A stretch of 64,000 bases of DNA from Lachnospiraceae bacterium (GCA_017430085.1 JAFRNR010000035.1:1-64000); one strand, 5' to 3'. Counted from the first letter of the stretch, positions 17,308-27,408 are shown. Notes: generated by a model not told the origin, from the sequence alone. Numbers and translations are program-made.

Positions 17308-18123
17308 CTATGACAATTGCTTTTTCCGGTATTCTTCCTTCCAGCGGAACAGCAGTTCCAGATATGCCTTCGAGCGCTCGGATTCCGCCTTGTCCTGCAG
17401 GGCGGCGGCTTCCAGGGCCTTGCCCTGATAGGCGGCGAGCTGCCAGCGCTTGTCCCAGTTGCTGCGGAACTGCTCCAGCATGTCGTCCGTAACAACGCTT
17501 CTGACCGGTTCCGGCACTTCGTCCAGGCCCATCAGGCGGTTCAGGGCATACATTTTTTCCGCCAGGCCCGGGTTCCGGGTCAGCAGCCAGGCGTTCTTCA
17601 TGTTGTCCATGGCCTCGGCATAATGCTCCGTCCGGGCATAGCAGGCCGCCTTGTTCTGCCAGATGCGGCTCACGTATTCGGAATCCGCCAGTTCCCGGCT
17701 GTCCTGTTCCAGGACCTGGTTGTACGCGCGCAGCGCCGCGTAATACTGGCCGCGCTCGAACAGCAGGTCACCCTTGGCGCGGATGCGTTCGGCCGCGCTG
17801 CTGCGGCTGAGTTTTTCCAGCTGCCGGCGGAACTGGAACAGGTCGCTGCTGCTGTAATAGCGCAGTTCCTGCAGGATGACGTACAGGACGTCGTACAGCC
17901 CGCCCTGCTCCTGCGTGCGCAGGATGCGCTCTTCCAGGCGGGGCTGGTCCAGCTGATGGATGAAGTCCAGCAGGCGCTCGTCCGCAAAGCTTTCATCGAT
18001 CAGCATCACGTAATGGAAAATGTAATAGCAAAGCTCCTCGGCGCTGTATAAATGCACGCCCAGTTCCTGCACATAGTATGGCCTTTTGATGTCCAGCGGC
18101 CGGCTCAGGATCAGATTGCCCAT
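17308..18123 (-). CDS. TPR-like helical protein of the DUF5716/DUF5717 cluster
   Basis: A 271-residue, mostly helical protein. Residues 115-190 look like two or three tetratricopeptide repeats (GDLLFERGQYYAALRAYNQVL, then NKAACYARTEHYAEAMDNMKNA). The N-terminus (RPYYVQELGVHLYSAEELCYYIFHYVML) is distinctive and of no family I can name with certainty. It lies 22 bases after the DUF5716 stop, with AGGAG before its ATG. Its fixed place suggests it works with the Hsp70/actin-like and giant proteins upstream, possibly as an adaptor. Confidence 0.75.
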   Translation of the reverse strand: MGNLILSRPLDIKRPYYVQELGVHLYSAEELCYYIFHYVMLIDESFADERLLDFIHQLDQPRLEERILRTQEQGGLYDVLYVILQELRYYSSSDLFQFRRQLEKLSRSSAAERIRAKGDLLFERGQYYAALRAYNQVLEQDSRELADSEYVSRIWQNKAACYARTEHYAEAMDNMKNAWLLTRNPGLAEKMYALNRLMGLDEVPEPVRSVVTDDMLEQFRSNWDKRWQLAAYQGKALEAAALQDKAESERSKAYLELLFRWKEEYRKKQLS

Positions 18124-18145
18124 CGATGCGCTCCTCTCTCTGCGC

Positions 18146-19414
18146 TCAGGAAATGAGGAAGTCTTTGCGGATGACCATGCCGCTGGCGGGGAAGAGCTCG
18201 CCGAAGCCCTTGTCCACGACGCGGGCCGTCACATGGTTTTCCGAGGCAAAGGAAATGATGACCTGCACGCGGGTGGCCTTGTTGGGCCGCGCCGGCAGTT
18301 CCGCCAGGGAGATCGGGATCACCTCCACCCGCTGCGTCGCGAACGGGGTGATCATGAGTTCCAGGGTCTGCACGTCGTCCAGGATGAATTCCGCCGACGC
18401 GCGCGCTTCGTACCAGTTGCTGCCGGCGGAGGCCAGCGTCAGCTGCTCGTTCCGGCCGTCGCGCACCGCGTACAGGCTGATGGACGAGGACAGGCGTCCT
18501 TCGCAGATGCAGACGTACGGGAAGAGCGATTCTTCCCGCGTGCTGTCGTACGCCTGGATGGCCGCGCCGTCCGCAAACAGGTGCTGGCCTTCGAAGACTT
18601 TGCGTTTATTGCACAGGCGCCTCAGGAATTCGGGCGCCCAGGTGGTCACGTTGAGGAAGCCGTCGCCGGTCAGGAAGACCGAGGAGATCAGTTTCTTGGC
18701 CAGCAGCCGGTCGGCGCAGGAGGACAGGATGGAATCCGCCATGCGTTCGCCCACCGCGGTGTCCAGCACGTCCAGGTCGAAGGCTTCCTCCAGCGCTTCG
18801 CGGCGGGCCTCCAGGACCTGGGGGCGGCGGCCGCGCAGGACGTGCATTTCATAATAATCCAGGCCTTCGTCCGTGAGGTCGAAGCCGACCACGATGTTCG
18901 GCCAGATCTCGCGCGGGCGGGAGGCGACGAAGAAGGAGAAGCATTCGGTGTGGCTCAGGAAGCGGAGCTTGTCGCGGGAAAGGCCGCAGGCGTCGCACGC
19001 CAGGGTCAGGCGGTCCAGCAGGTCCGGGTTGAGCTCGCGCAGGCTGAAAGCGAGGCAGCGCACGGCATCCGTCCCGTATTTCTGCCGGGGCAGGGCCAGC
19101 AGCTGTTCGATGTAATGGCCCATGAGTTCCACCGCGCTGTAGCGGGTGCCCTCGATGGTCGCGCTGCCGTTTTTGTACAGCAGTTTCACCAGCTTGTCCA
19201 CCATCGTGCCTTCGCCCATCAGGGCGCGGCGGTACGCTTCGTAGCCGATCAGCCAGGTATCGCTGCCTTTCAGCTTGCAGAGCACGGTGGAGATCTGGGA
19301 GGTGCTTTCCGATTCACCGGTCAGGATGGCTTCCGGCTCGCCCTTTTCCGGGGAAAACACACTGATCTGGCTGTGGGTATCGCATAAGTCGATGCCCAGG
19401 ATCAATTCGTCCAT
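18146..19414 (-). CDS. DUF5716 Hsp70/actin-fold ATPase-like protein
   Basis: A 422-residue protein starting LILGIDLCDTHSQISVFS, which matches the phosphate-1 loop of Hsp70/actin-fold ATPases (GIDLGTTNS-like). Further Hsp70-like features are VDKLVKLLYKN, a VVGFDLTDEGLDYYE phosphate-2-like strand and the VFLTGDGF adenosine-type segment. The C-terminal 120 residues are beta-rich and end in DKGFGELFPASGMVIRKD, a motif I associate with DUF5716. There is no classic substrate-binding domain or EEVD tail. GGAGGA precedes the ATG. The biochemical role is unknown. Confidence 0.8.
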   Translation of the reverse strand: MDELILGIDLCDTHSQISVFSPEKGEPEAILTGESESTSQISTVLCKLKGSDTWLIGYEAYRRALMGEGTMVDKLVKLLYKNGSATIEGTRYSAVELMGHYIEQLLALPRQKYGTDAVRCLAFSLRELNPDLLDRLTLACDACGLSRDKLRFLSHTECFSFFVASRPREIWPNIVVGFDLTDEGLDYYEMHVLRGRRPQVLEARREALEEAFDLDVLDTAVGERMADSILSSCADRLLAKKLISSVFLTGDGFLNVTTWAPEFLRRLCNKRKVFEGQHLFADGAAIQAYDSTREESLFPYVCICEGRLSSSISLYAVRDGRNEQLTLASAGSNWYEARASAEFILDDVQTLELMITPFATQRVEVIPISLAELPARPNKATRVQVIISFASENHVTARVVDKGFGELFPASGMVIRKDFLIS

Positions 19415-19469
19415 GTTTTCCTCCTTTCCGGCCGCGCCGCAGTTTTAACTGATTTATTATAACAGATGT

Positions 19470-22400
19470 TTAACTCAAAGGAAAGTATTCCTGCAGGATC
19501 ACGTCTCTTTTTCCGAGCATTTCCAGCTCTTCCTGCCAGCCTTCCTCTCCTTTGGCCGCCTTGTCGATCAGGCGGTTCAGGGAGGCGAAGCGGTTGCCGC
19601 CGGCGCTCACGCTGCCGGGCAGGCGTCCCTGCTGCAGCGGGGTCCGCTCCGGGTCGTCGCTGCGGTAAATGGTATACTCCAGCACCTCGTCCGCAAACAC
19701 CAGGACCGGCTTCACGTAGATCCCGCGGAAGATGTGCGGCATCTCGCTGATGCGCGGCTCCTTGTCCGCCTCCTGCGGGAGGATGCGGAAGGCGATGCGC
19801 ACGGGCTCCTCTTCTTTGCCCCGGTATTCGATGAGGGTCTTGTCGCCCAGCTCGTCCGGGAGCGAGAAGAAGCGGCCCAGTTTTTCCTGATAGGCAAAGA
19901 GCAGGCCCTTGTCGTACAGGTGGTAGAGGAAGGTCTTCGCGAGCGAGGTCTCTTCCGGGGTCAGCGATTCTTTGTCCGCGTAATAGCGGGTCAGCGCGAT
20001 CTGGCACAGATCAGGCAGCTGCACCGGCTTTTTCTCCGCGAGGGCCCAGGAGGCCAGGTAGGCAAAGATGTTGTCCGGGATGGTCTCGCCGCGGCAGAAA
20101 TAGCGCTCGCAGCGGTCCACGGCATAGGCGTGCAGCAGGACGCGGTTCGGGACTTTCGGCGCCTGATTTTCCTTCAGATACTGCTCCACGACCCATTCGA
20201 TGCGGCGCGTTTCGCCGGTGAAGAGCATCTGGCCCAGCAGGCGCTCGGGCAGGTCGTACGGGACGGCCTCGCCGTTCACGGCGCGCTCCAGGAGCAGGCG
20301 CATGTCCTCCGTGCTGCCGTTGAAGTGGCGGCAGAGGTAGGTCAGGGTCACGGAATCCCAGACGTCGCGGCGGTACAGGGAAAGGACGCCGTTGTAGGTG
20401 TTCTTGTCGTAGGTATAACCGCGGGTGCGGATCAGGCGGTTCATCAGGCGGAGCAGCAGACCGGTGTCGAAGTGGCGGTAGCCGAAGCGGCGGACCATTT
20501 CCGCGGCGGCTTCGTCGTCGCCCTGGAGCAGCAGGCTTTCCGCGAGCAGGGCGCCGGCCTGGGCGTCCAGGTACGGGCTGCGGCGCAGTTCCTTGAGGAG
20601 GGCGGCGTTTTCGGCCGTGCCGAGATTGCGGCGTTTGACCAGGCTGAAGATCAGTTTTTCACGGTAGGCTTCGGAAAGTTCGTTCCACTCCGTGAAGCGC
20701 TGCACCAGGTCGCGGGCCTCCCATTCGTTCAGTTCGCCCTTGATGGCTTTCTGGCACTGGAGGAGCTTTAACGGCAGGCTGCCGGGCGCCAGGCGGCGCA
20801 GGGTCTCCATCAGCTCGCGCGAGGCTTCCATGAGTTTTTTGCGGCGGAAGACGCTCTGCACGTAGCGGTCGCCGTTTTTGTCCAGGAACAGCAGGCGGCA
20901 GCGGGGCGTGAACACCGGGATGTAGGCTTCGCCGTCCCGGACCGGGTAGACGAACGGTTCCTTTAATTCGCCGTAGATCACGAGGATCTTGTCGATGCTG
21001 CGGTTGGACAGCGTCAGGTGCATCGTATAGACGTATTCCGCGAGGACGACGGCCATGCGGCTGTCCAGGACCTGCGGGATGAACATTTTTTCGTAAAAGA
21101 CGGTTTCCGAGTCCCGGACGTCGCCGAGCAGGAGCTGGTCCATCGCATAGGTCTGGATCTGCTTTTCGTACAGGCGGTACATCTGGGTGTCCGGCTCGTA
21201 ATGCGTCAGGATGTAGCGGTAGAGGCTGCGCTGCGCGCTGCGGGAGCGGGGGCTGTTGTAGGTGTAGTAGAGCTGCACCATCTGGGGGATGTCGTCGTCG
21301 TAGTCGTCCGGCAGGGCGGTCAAATAGTACTCGTACAGCTCCGCCAGGCGCACGTCCTCGCGGATGCCTTTTTCGTACCATTCCAGATAGCGCGGGGAGG
21401 GCTTTTCACGGCGCAGGAGCACCGTGAGGAGCGCGGTGAGCATCTCTTTGTCCGGGAAGCAGCGGTACAGGAGGAGCGCCAGGCGCTCGCAGCCCGGACG
21501 GAATGCTTTTTCGCGCACCAGGAGGTCGCGGGCGGTGTCCGCGACGGCTTTCTTCCAGCAGTTGAAGCGTGCGCCAAAGGTCAGGAGCTGGAGGGTGAAG
21601 CTGTCCAGTTCGGTCAGCAGGTCCGGGTTGTTGTTCAGCAGTTTGACCGTTTCCAGCTTTAGGATCAGCGGGAACTGGCCGCGCCGGAAAAGTTCGCGGA
21701 TGCGGAGGAAGCATTTGTCCGGGTGCTCGGCCCATTCGCTGTCGCAGCGCATCAGGAGGGGCAGGAGCTCCACGCGGCCGGCTTCTTCGTCTTTCAGGCG
21801 GTAGAGGAGGCGCAGGAAGCTGTCGGAAAGGCGGTCGCCTTTCTCCATCTCCTCTTCGAGGTATAAAAACCACAGATACTGGGTCACTTTTTCCATGCGG
21901 TTGCGCTGGACTTCGGCCCGGATCTGTTCGAGGGTCTCTTTTTCTTCGGCGCGGCGGCGCGTTTCGCGGCAGAGTTCCGCGCAGAGCAGTTTTTCGGCGA
22001 CTTCGGGCTCCCGGCCGGCCTCGCAGGCCTCCAGGTGCTTCATCGTGAGGGATTCGATATTGTAAGGCGGATCCTGGCCCGCGTACAGGGTGACCATGCT
22101 GCGGGACAGCTGCAGACGGGCGCGGCGCAGCTGGCGGGCACGCTGCTGCTCCGGATCCGCGGTGCGTTCGGGAACGACGGTGACCGGGATGCGGAATTCC
22201 TCCCGGCCGGTATTGATCAGGACCTCGCCCAGGTTCCGGCCGGCGTGCAGGTGCTCGGCCATGAAATAGACGGGGATGCGGAGTTCGTTTTCTTTAAAGT
22301 CCGCGCTGGTCCAGCGTTCGCGGGGCAGGCGGATGAAGGGGGCGGAGGCGGTGGTGGTGATCACGCAGTAACCGCTGCCGCTGCGGCGGATCAGGAGCTC

Positions 22401-23030
22401 GCCGCGCGAAATGCTGTCCTTGAAAAAGACGGAGATCGGCGTGGTCTGGACGGTCAGCTTGACCGGCTGTTTGGCGCCGCAGGCCACCAGGAATTCCTCC
22501 TGCGCCAGGCGGCTGTCCGGGGAATCCTTGAGAGCCGTGAGCAGGGCCTTCAGCGAGTCGTCCCGCAGGAAGGGGAACTGCGCGAAGGCGCCGGTGACGT
22601 AGAGCTGGTGGACCAGTTCCGGCTGCGTGTCCGCGAGCTGGGCCAGTTCGGGGAGGCTGGCCGGGAGCGGAGTATCCAGGCCCGCGCTCTGGCCGATGAT
22701 GAAGCGGTAGGGGAGCTCGATGTCTCCGGTGTTGGTCACCAGGGAGAAATGGCCCTGCAGGACCGTGTCTTCCTTTTCGTCCTCGCCGTGGACCACGTAG
22801 TTTAAGGTCACCTGCTGGCCGGCGAAGGCATCCTGCAGGAGCTCGACCCGCTCGTCGTCCGAATAGGCGAGGCCGCGGAACGGGATGCCGTTTTCACTGG
22901 ACAGCGAGATCCGCCCGGCGGCGGACTGGCCGCAGGGAACCGTCGCGTTCAGCGTTTTTTCGGACAGCCGGATCCGGGCCTGCACTTCTTCGATGCTGCC
23001 CTTGGCCAGCTGGTTGATCTTCTTTCTCAC
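19470..23030 (-). CDS. DUF5717 giant protein (1186 aa)
   Basis: A 1186-residue protein starting at GTG 23030 behind AAGGAG. Residues 1-290 look like tandem beta-sandwich modules (LSEKTLNATVPCGQS, GHFSLVTNTGDIELPYRFIIG). Residues about 290-1000 are almost wholly alpha-helical, suggesting a long solenoid. The last 170 residues are again beta-rich (VRIAFRILPQ). No signal peptide, membrane segment or catalytic motif is visible. The architecture matches the Lachnospiraceae DUF5717 family as I know it. The gap to DUF5716 is only 55 bases but holds a TATAAT, so downstream genes may also have their own start site. Confidence 0.8.
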   Translation of the reverse strand: MRKKINQLAKGSIEEVQARIRLSEKTLNATVPCGQSAAGRISLSSENGIPFRGLAYSDDERVELLQDAFAGQQVTLNYVVHGEDEKEDTVLQGHFSLVTNTGDIELPYRFIIGQSAGLDTPLPASLPELAQLADTQPELVHQLYVTGAFAQFPFLRDDSLKALLTALKDSPDSRLAQEEFLVACGAKQPVKLTVQTTPISVFFKDSISRGELLIRRSGSGYCVITTTASAPFIRLPRERWTSADFKENELRIPVYFMAEHLHAGRNLGEVLINTGREEFRIPVTVVPERTADPEQQRARQLRRARLQLSRSMVTLYAGQDPPYNIESLTMKHLEACEAGREPEVAEKLLCAELCRETRRRAEEKETLEQIRAEVQRNRMEKVTQYLWFLYLEEEMEKGDRLSDSFLRLLYRLKDEEAGRVELLPLLMRCDSEWAEHPDKCFLRIRELFRRGQFPLILKLETVKLLNNNPDLLTELDSFTLQLLTFGARFNCWKKAVADTARDLLVREKAFRPGCERLALLLYRCFPDKEMLTALLTVLLRREKPSPRYLEWYEKGIREDVRLAELYEYYLTALPDDYDDDIPQMVQLYYTYNSPRSRSAQRSLYRYILTHYEPDTQMYRLYEKQIQTYAMDQLLLGDVRDSETVFYEKMFIPQVLDSRMAVVLAEYVYTMHLTLSNRSIDKILVIYGELKEPFVYPVRDGEAYIPVFTPRCRLLFLDKNGDRYVQSVFRRKKLMEASRELMETLRRLAPGSLPLKLLQCQKAIKGELNEWEARDLVQRFTEWNELSEAYREKLIFSLVKRRNLGTAENAALLKELRRSPYLDAQAGALLAESLLLQGDDEAAAEMVRRFGYRHFDTGLLLRLMNRLIRTRGYTYDKNTYNGVLSLYRRDVWDSVTLTYLCRHFNGSTEDMRLLLERAVNGEAVPYDLPERLLGQMLFTGETRRIEWVVEQYLKENQAPKVPNRVLLHAYAVDRCERYFCRGETIPDNIFAYLASWALAEKKPVQLPDLCQIALTRYYADKESLTPEETSLAKTFLYHLYDKGLLFAYQEKLGRFFSLPDELGDKTLIEYRGKEEEPVRIAFRILPQEADKEPRISEMPHIFRGIYVKPVLVFADEVLEYTIYRSDDPERTPLQQGRLPGSVSAGGNRFASLNRLIDKAAKGEEGWQEELEMLGKRDVILQEYFPLS

Positions 23031-23056
23031 GGTCCGCTCCTTCCCCGGTTTTATGG

Positions 23057-23083
23057 CAAAAGGGAGCCGAAAGTGGGGCTCCC
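23057..23083 (-). terminator. Terminator of the rarA operon
   Basis: On the minus strand GGGAGCC and GGCTCCC form a stem followed by TTTT, 20 bases after the rarA stop. It separates rarA from the DUF5717 gene. Confidence 0.7.
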
Positions 23084-23102
23084 GCCCATTTTTTCCTTAA
23101 TT

Positions 23103-24437
23103 CTACACCAATTGTGTCAAAAACTCCATATATTTTTTGATTTCCTGCTCGTATCCGTTGTCGCCGACTTCCAGGAAGCGGCTGCCGGCGAGTTCGTCCG
23201 GCAGATACTGCTGCTTCACGTAATGGCCGGGGAAATCGTGGGCGTACTGATACCCGATGCCCTTGCCCAGGTCCGAGGCGCCCTGATAGCCGGTGCCCTG
23301 CAGATGCGGCGGGACCTGCTTGACGTCCGTGGTCTGCACAGCCTCCAGGGCCTTTTCGATGCCCATATAGGCGGCGTTGCTCTTCGGCGCCGTGGCGACG
23401 TACGTGGCGGCCAACGCCAGCGGGATGCGGCCTTCGGGCATGCCCACGCGCTCCAGGACTTCCGAGGCGGCGACGGCCACCTGCATGGCGCGGGGATCGG
23501 CCAGACCCACGTCCTCCGCCGCGCAGATCATGATGCGGCGGGCGATGAATTTCGGGTCCTCGCCGGCGGTCAGCATGCGGGCCAGGTAATAGAGGGCCGC
23601 GTCCGGGTCCGAACCGCGCATGCTTTTGATGAAGGCGCTGATGACGTCGTAGTGGTTGTCGCCCTCCTTGTCATAGCGCACGGCGCGGCGCTGGATGCAT
23701 TCCTCCGCGACGGGGATGGTGATGCGGATCTTCCCGTCCTCCCCGCGCGGCGTGGTGAGCACCGCGAGTTCCACCGCGCTCAAGGCCCGGCGCGCGTCGC
23801 CGCCGGCCACGTCGGCCAGGAAATCCACGGCGTCCTCATCGATCTCCGCGTTGTACATGCCCATGCCGCGCTCCGAGTCCGTGACGGCCCGGCGGATCAG
23901 CGTGGCGATGTCTTCCTGATCCAGCGGCTTGAGCTGGAAGATGTGCGAACGCGAGATCAGCGCGCGGTTCACCTCGAAGAACGGGTTCTCCGTGGTGGCG
24001 CCGATCAGGATCACGGTGCCGTCCTCCACGAAGGGCAGCAGGTAGTCCTGCTGGGCCTTGTTGAACCGGTGGATCTCGTCGATGAACAGGATAGTCTTTT
24101 TGCCGTACAAGGCGCGGATGTTCTTCGCCTCCGCGACAACGTCCTCCATGTCCTTCTTGCCGGCCGCCGTCGCGTTGATCTGGCGGAATTCCGCCTTCGT
24201 GGTGGACGCGATGACCTGCGCCAGCGTGGTCTTGCCGGTGCCGGGCGGGCCGTAAAAGATGAGCGACGAGAGCTGGTCCGCCTGGATGATGCGGCGCAGC
24301 AGCTTGCCCTCTCCGAGGATGTGCTCCTGGCCTACCACTTCATCGAGCGACGTGGGGCGCAGGCGCAGCGCGAGGGGGCTGTCCTTTTCCCTGGCCTGGC
24401 CGTTCATATAGTCAAACAGATTCATGGTGTTCTTCAT
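23103..24437 (-). CDS. rarA: Replication-associated recombination protein A (RarA/MgsA AAA+ ATPase)
   Basis: A 444-residue AAA+ ATPase related to clamp loaders and RuvB that acts at stalled replication forks. Visible motifs are the N-terminal [20 protein letters not shown], Walker [12 protein letters not shown], Walker [12 protein letters not shown], sensor 1 [14 protein letters not shown] and arginine finger region [12 protein letters not shown]. The C-terminal helical tetramerisation part ([15 protein letters not shown], then [14 protein letters not shown]) is complete. The start abuts the stop of the upstream phosphoesterase gene. Confidence 0.93.
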   Translation of the reverse strand: MKNTMNLFDYMNGQAREKDSPLALRLRPTSLDEVVGQEHILGEGKLLRRIIQADQLSSLIFYGPPGTGKTTLAQVIASTTKAEFRQINATAAGKKDMEDVVAEAKNIRALYGKKTILFIDEIHRFNKAQQDYLLPFVEDGTVILIGATTENPFFEVNRALISRSHIFQLKPLDQEDIATLIRRAVTDSERGMGMYNAEIDEDAVDFLADVAGGDARRALSAVELAVLTTPRGEDGKIRITIPVAEECIQRRAVRYDKEGDNHYDVISAFIKSMRGSDPDAALYYLARMLTAGEDPKFIARRIMICAAEDVGLADPRAMQVAVAASEVLERVGMPEGRIPLALAATYVATAPKSNAAYMGIEKALEAVQTTDVKQVPPHLQGTGYQGASDLGKGIGYQYAHDFPGHYVKQQYLPDELAGSRFLEVGDNGYEQEIKKYMEFLTQLV

Positions 24438-24998
24438 TTACCACTCATGACGCGGCGTCATTTCGAAGCGCCGGTACTCTTCTCCTTCCAGGTCCATCCA
24501 GCGGTATAAGCCCTTTTCCAGGGTCATGTAACTGAAGCGGCTGCCGCCCTTGGGGATGGAGACGGAGCCGGGGTTCATGGCGACGAAATTGCCGAAGTCG
24601 TGGCAGACCGGGACGTGCGTATGGCCGGACAGCAGGACGTCCACGCCCTGCAGCGGGAAGCGGCTGTGCTCGTCGTACAGGTGGCCGTGGGTGGCAAAGA
24701 TGAGGCAGCCGCTGTCCACGAGGGCCGTGAAATCCTGCATGATGGGGAATTCCAGCACGGTCTGGTCCACTTCGGAGTCGCAGTTGCCGCGCACGGCCAC
24801 GATGACGTCCTTATAGCGGTTCAGCTGGTCCGCCGTGGACATGGTCCCGTATTCCTCCGGCAGCGCGTTGCGGGCGCCGTGATAGAGGAGGTCGCCCAGC
24901 AGGAGCAGGCGGTCCGCTTTTTCTTCTTCAAAGCGGCACAGCAGTTTTTCGCAGCAGCGGCTGCTTCCGTGGATGTCCGAGGCGATGAGCCATTTCAT
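24438..24998 (-). CDS. yfcE: YfcE-type metallophosphoesterase
   Basis: A 186-residue calcineurin-like phosphoesterase. The dinuclear metal site is visible as IASDIHGS, LLLGDLLYHG, VRGNCDSEVDQ, FATHGHLY and LSGHTHVP, the YfcE/MJ0936 arrangement with the GNCD motif. ATG 24998 follows AAGGAG at 8 bases. It is immediately upstream of rarA without a gap. In vitro such enzymes cleave phosphodiesters; the cellular substrate is unknown. Confidence 0.88.
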   Translation of the reverse strand: MKWLIASDIHGSSRCCEKLLCRFEEEKADRLLLLGDLLYHGARNALPEEYGTMSTADQLNRYKDVIVAVRGNCDSEVDQTVLEFPIMQDFTALVDSGCLIFATHGHLYDEHSRFPLQGVDVLLSGHTHVPVCHDFGNFVAMNPGSVSIPKGGSRFSYMTLEKGLYRWMDLEGEEYRRFEMTPRHEW

Positions 24999-25044
24999 GG
25001 GGTGCGCTCCTTCCGGGCCGCGGCGGACGCGGCGAAAATGTGTG

Positions 25045-26046
25045 TCACAGCAATAATAATTCGATGAGACCGTCCTCGTCGAGGCCGGTGAAATAATCGG
25101 ATACGGGGATGCCGATGTCATCCAGGCGCTTCCGGACCGCGTCTGCGCGCAGCGGGACGCCGGTCAGGCGCTCCGCCAGTTCTTCGGGTTCGCGGGTGCT
25201 GAAAAAATCGCCCTGAAAGGCCAGGCTCCGGATGCGGCCGCGTTTCAGGCCGATCAGGGCCTCCACAGTCCCGCAGCCTTCGAAGCGTTTCGCCTTGCGC
25301 AGCGTGCTTTCCGGGGACGCGCCCCAGTTCCACTCCCAGCGGCCGTAGCGGGCCTCTTTCAGGGCTTCGATGGCGGCGAGGTCCTCTTCCGTGAATGCGC
25401 AGCGCTCCGCTTCGCTCCCGCCGGCCAGTTCCTCCAGCAGCACGCGGCGGAACTCCTCCAGCGTGGTGTCCGCGGGCAGCAGGGGCTTCAGGTTCGTCAC
25501 GCGGGAGCGGACGGAGGCGACGCCCTTGCCGGCCAGTTTCTCGGCTTTAACGGCCAGGGCCTCCTGCACCGCGGAGAGGTCGGAGTCGAACAGGATGGTG
25601 CCGTGGTGCATGACGCGGCCTTCGCGGAGGTACTGCGCATTGCCGGAGAATTTCTTCCCGTCCACGGTCACGTCGTTCCGGCCGCTGATCTCCGCGGTCA
25701 CGCCGAAGCGCGCCAGCGCGCGCACGACCGGCTGGCAGAACAGGGCCAGGTCTACCCGGCCGCCGGGCTCCGCGTCGGTGATGACCGTGAAATTCAGGTT
25801 CCCCAGGTCATGGTACACCGCGCCGCCGCCGGAAAGGCGCCGCACCACGCGGATGCCTTTCGCCTCCACGGCCGCGCCGTTCACCTCCGCCGCCGTGTTC
25901 TGGTACTTGCCGATGATGACAGCCCGGTCGTTCTGCCAGAGCATCACATAAGCCCTGTCCCGCGGCAGGGCGGAGAAGACGTATTCCTCCGCCGCCAGAT
26001 TGAAGGCAGGGTCCGTGGTGGTCAGGTCAAAAACCGAGACGCTCAT
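25045..26046 (-). CDS. lplA: Lipoate-protein ligase A
   Basis: A 333-residue lipoate-protein ligase that activates lipoate with ATP and transfers it to E2 or GcvH lysines. The signature RRLSGGGAVYHDLGNLNFT (about residues 70-88) and the downstream KFSGNAQYL lysine region are complete. A C-terminal accessory domain is present (RYGRWEWNWGASPE). It abuts lpdA (TAA then ATG), so lipoylation and lipoamide recycling are co-expressed here, though no E2 or glycine-cleavage protein is in the window. Confidence 0.9.
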   Translation of the reverse strand: MSVSVFDLTTTDPAFNLAAEEYVFSALPRDRAYVMLWQNDRAVIIGKYQNTAAEVNGAAVEAKGIRVVRRLSGGGAVYHDLGNLNFTVITDAEPGGRVDLALFCQPVVRALARFGVTAEISGRNDVTVDGKKFSGNAQYLREGRVMHHGTILFDSDLSAVQEALAVKAEKLAGKGVASVRSRVTNLKPLLPADTTLEEFRRVLLEELAGGSEAERCAFTEEDLAAIEALKEARYGRWEWNWGASPESTLRKAKRFEGCGTVEALIGLKRGRIRSLAFQGDFFSTREPEELAERLTGVPLRADAVRKRLDDIGIPVSDYFTGLDEDGLIELLLL

Positions 26047-27408
26047 TTATTTATGGATCGCGGCGCCGAAGCAGTCCAGGGCCGCTTCCTTCATCATTTC
26101 GCACAGCGACGGGTGCGCCACGACGGTGTTTTCCCACTCGCCCAGCGTCATGCCGTCCTGCACGGCCAGCGTGGCCATGCCGATCATTTCGGACGCGTTT
26201 TCGCCGACGATCGTGACGCCCAGCGTCTTCTTCGACGCCTCGTCTGCCACCACATACACGGTGCCGGAAGCGCCTTCCGCCAGCGCCATGCCGTTGTTGC
26301 TGTATTCAAAAGTACCCAGGACCGGCTTGAAGCCCGCAGTTTCCGCCTGCGCGGTGCTCAGGCCGACGGACGCGAAGCAGGGCAGGGTGTAGACGCAGGC
26401 CGGGATGGGGCCAGGCGCGGGGACTTCTTCGCCCAGGATGTCGTGCAGGGCGCGCTCGCCTTCCGCGTACGCCGCGTGGGCCAGCTGCAGGCCGCCGGCC
26501 GCGTCGCCGATCGCATATACGCCGGGCAGGTTGGTGCGCTGGTGCGCGTCCACCTTGACGCAGCGGCGTTCCAGTTCCAGGCCCAGCGCTTCCGCGTCGA
26601 TGCCGGTCAGGGACGCTTTGCGGCCCACGGCCATCAGGACCTGCTCGCAGTCGATCGCCGTCTCCGCGCCGTCCTTCTCAAAGACCGCCTTCAGGCCCTC
26701 TTCGGCCTTCTCCACGCGCAGCATCTTCGCGCCGACGTACAGTTTCACGCCCAGTTTCTTGATGTGCGAGACCAGCTGGTCCACGGCCGCGCGCTCGTTG
26801 TTCGGCAGCAGCGCGGGCAGCATTTCGACGACGGACACCTTGGTGCCGAACGCCTGGAAGGCGCAGGCCAGCTCCAGGCCGATGACGCCGCCGCCCATGA
26901 CGACCATGCTCTTCGGGATCTCCGTCATGTTCAGCACGTCCGTGGAGGTGATGCAGAGTTCGTGGCCAGGGATCGGGATGATCATCGTCTCGCTGCCGGT
27001 CGCGATCACCACGTTTTTGCCCTGATAGCTTTCGCCGCCGCATTCCACGACGCGGTCCGGCTTCAGCACGGCCTCCCCGTAGACGGTCGTCACGCCGCCC
27101 GCATCCAGCAGCAGCTTCACGCCGCTGGTGAGCTTCTTCACGACCATCTCCTTGCCTTTCTGCACTTTTTCAAAATTCACGGTGAGCGGCGCGGCGTAAA
27201 TGCCCCGCTTGCTCAGGTTCTTCACTTTATCCATCGTCAGGGCCTTGTCCACCAGGTATTTGGTGGGGATGCAGCCCACGTTCAGGCAGGTGCCGCCCAG
27301 GACGGCTTTTTCGAATACCGCCGTCTTCAGGCCTTTCTTGGCCGCCGCTGCTGCCAGGGAATAACCGCCGGGGCCGCCGCCCAGGATCAACAAATCAAAC
27401 TGTTCCAT
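26047..27408 (-). CDS. lpdA: Dihydrolipoyl dehydrogenase
   Basis: A 453-residue flavoprotein disulfide reductase that reoxidises dihydrolipoamide with NAD+. It has FAD-binding LGGGPGGY, the redox disulfide GGTCLNVGCIPTKYL, NAD-binding GGGVIGLE, the second FAD motif YAIGDAAGGLQLAH and the catalytic VVAHPSLCEMM His-Glu pair near the C-terminus. GAGGAGG precedes the ATG. The neighbouring lplA supports a true lipoamide role rather than another disulfide reductase. Confidence 0.93.
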   Translation of the reverse strand: MEQFDLLILGGGPGGYSLAAAAAKKGLKTAVFEKAVLGGTCLNVGCIPTKYLVDKALTMDKVKNLSKRGIYAAPLTVNFEKVQKGKEMVVKKLTSGVKLLLDAGGVTTVYGEAVLKPDRVVECGGESYQGKNVVIATGSETMIIPIPGHELCITSTDVLNMTEIPKSMVVMGGGVIGLELACAFQAFGTKVSVVEMLPALLPNNERAAVDQLVSHIKKLGVKLYVGAKMLRVEKAEEGLKAVFEKDGAETAIDCEQVLMAVGRKASLTGIDAEALGLELERRCVKVDAHQRTNLPGVYAIGDAAGGLQLAHAAYAEGERALHDILGEEVPAPGPIPACVYTLPCFASVGLSTAQAETAGFKPVLGTFEYSNNGMALAEGASGTVYVVADEASKKTLGVTIVGENASEMIGMATLAVQDGMTLGEWENTVVAHPSLCEMMKEAALDCFGAAIHK

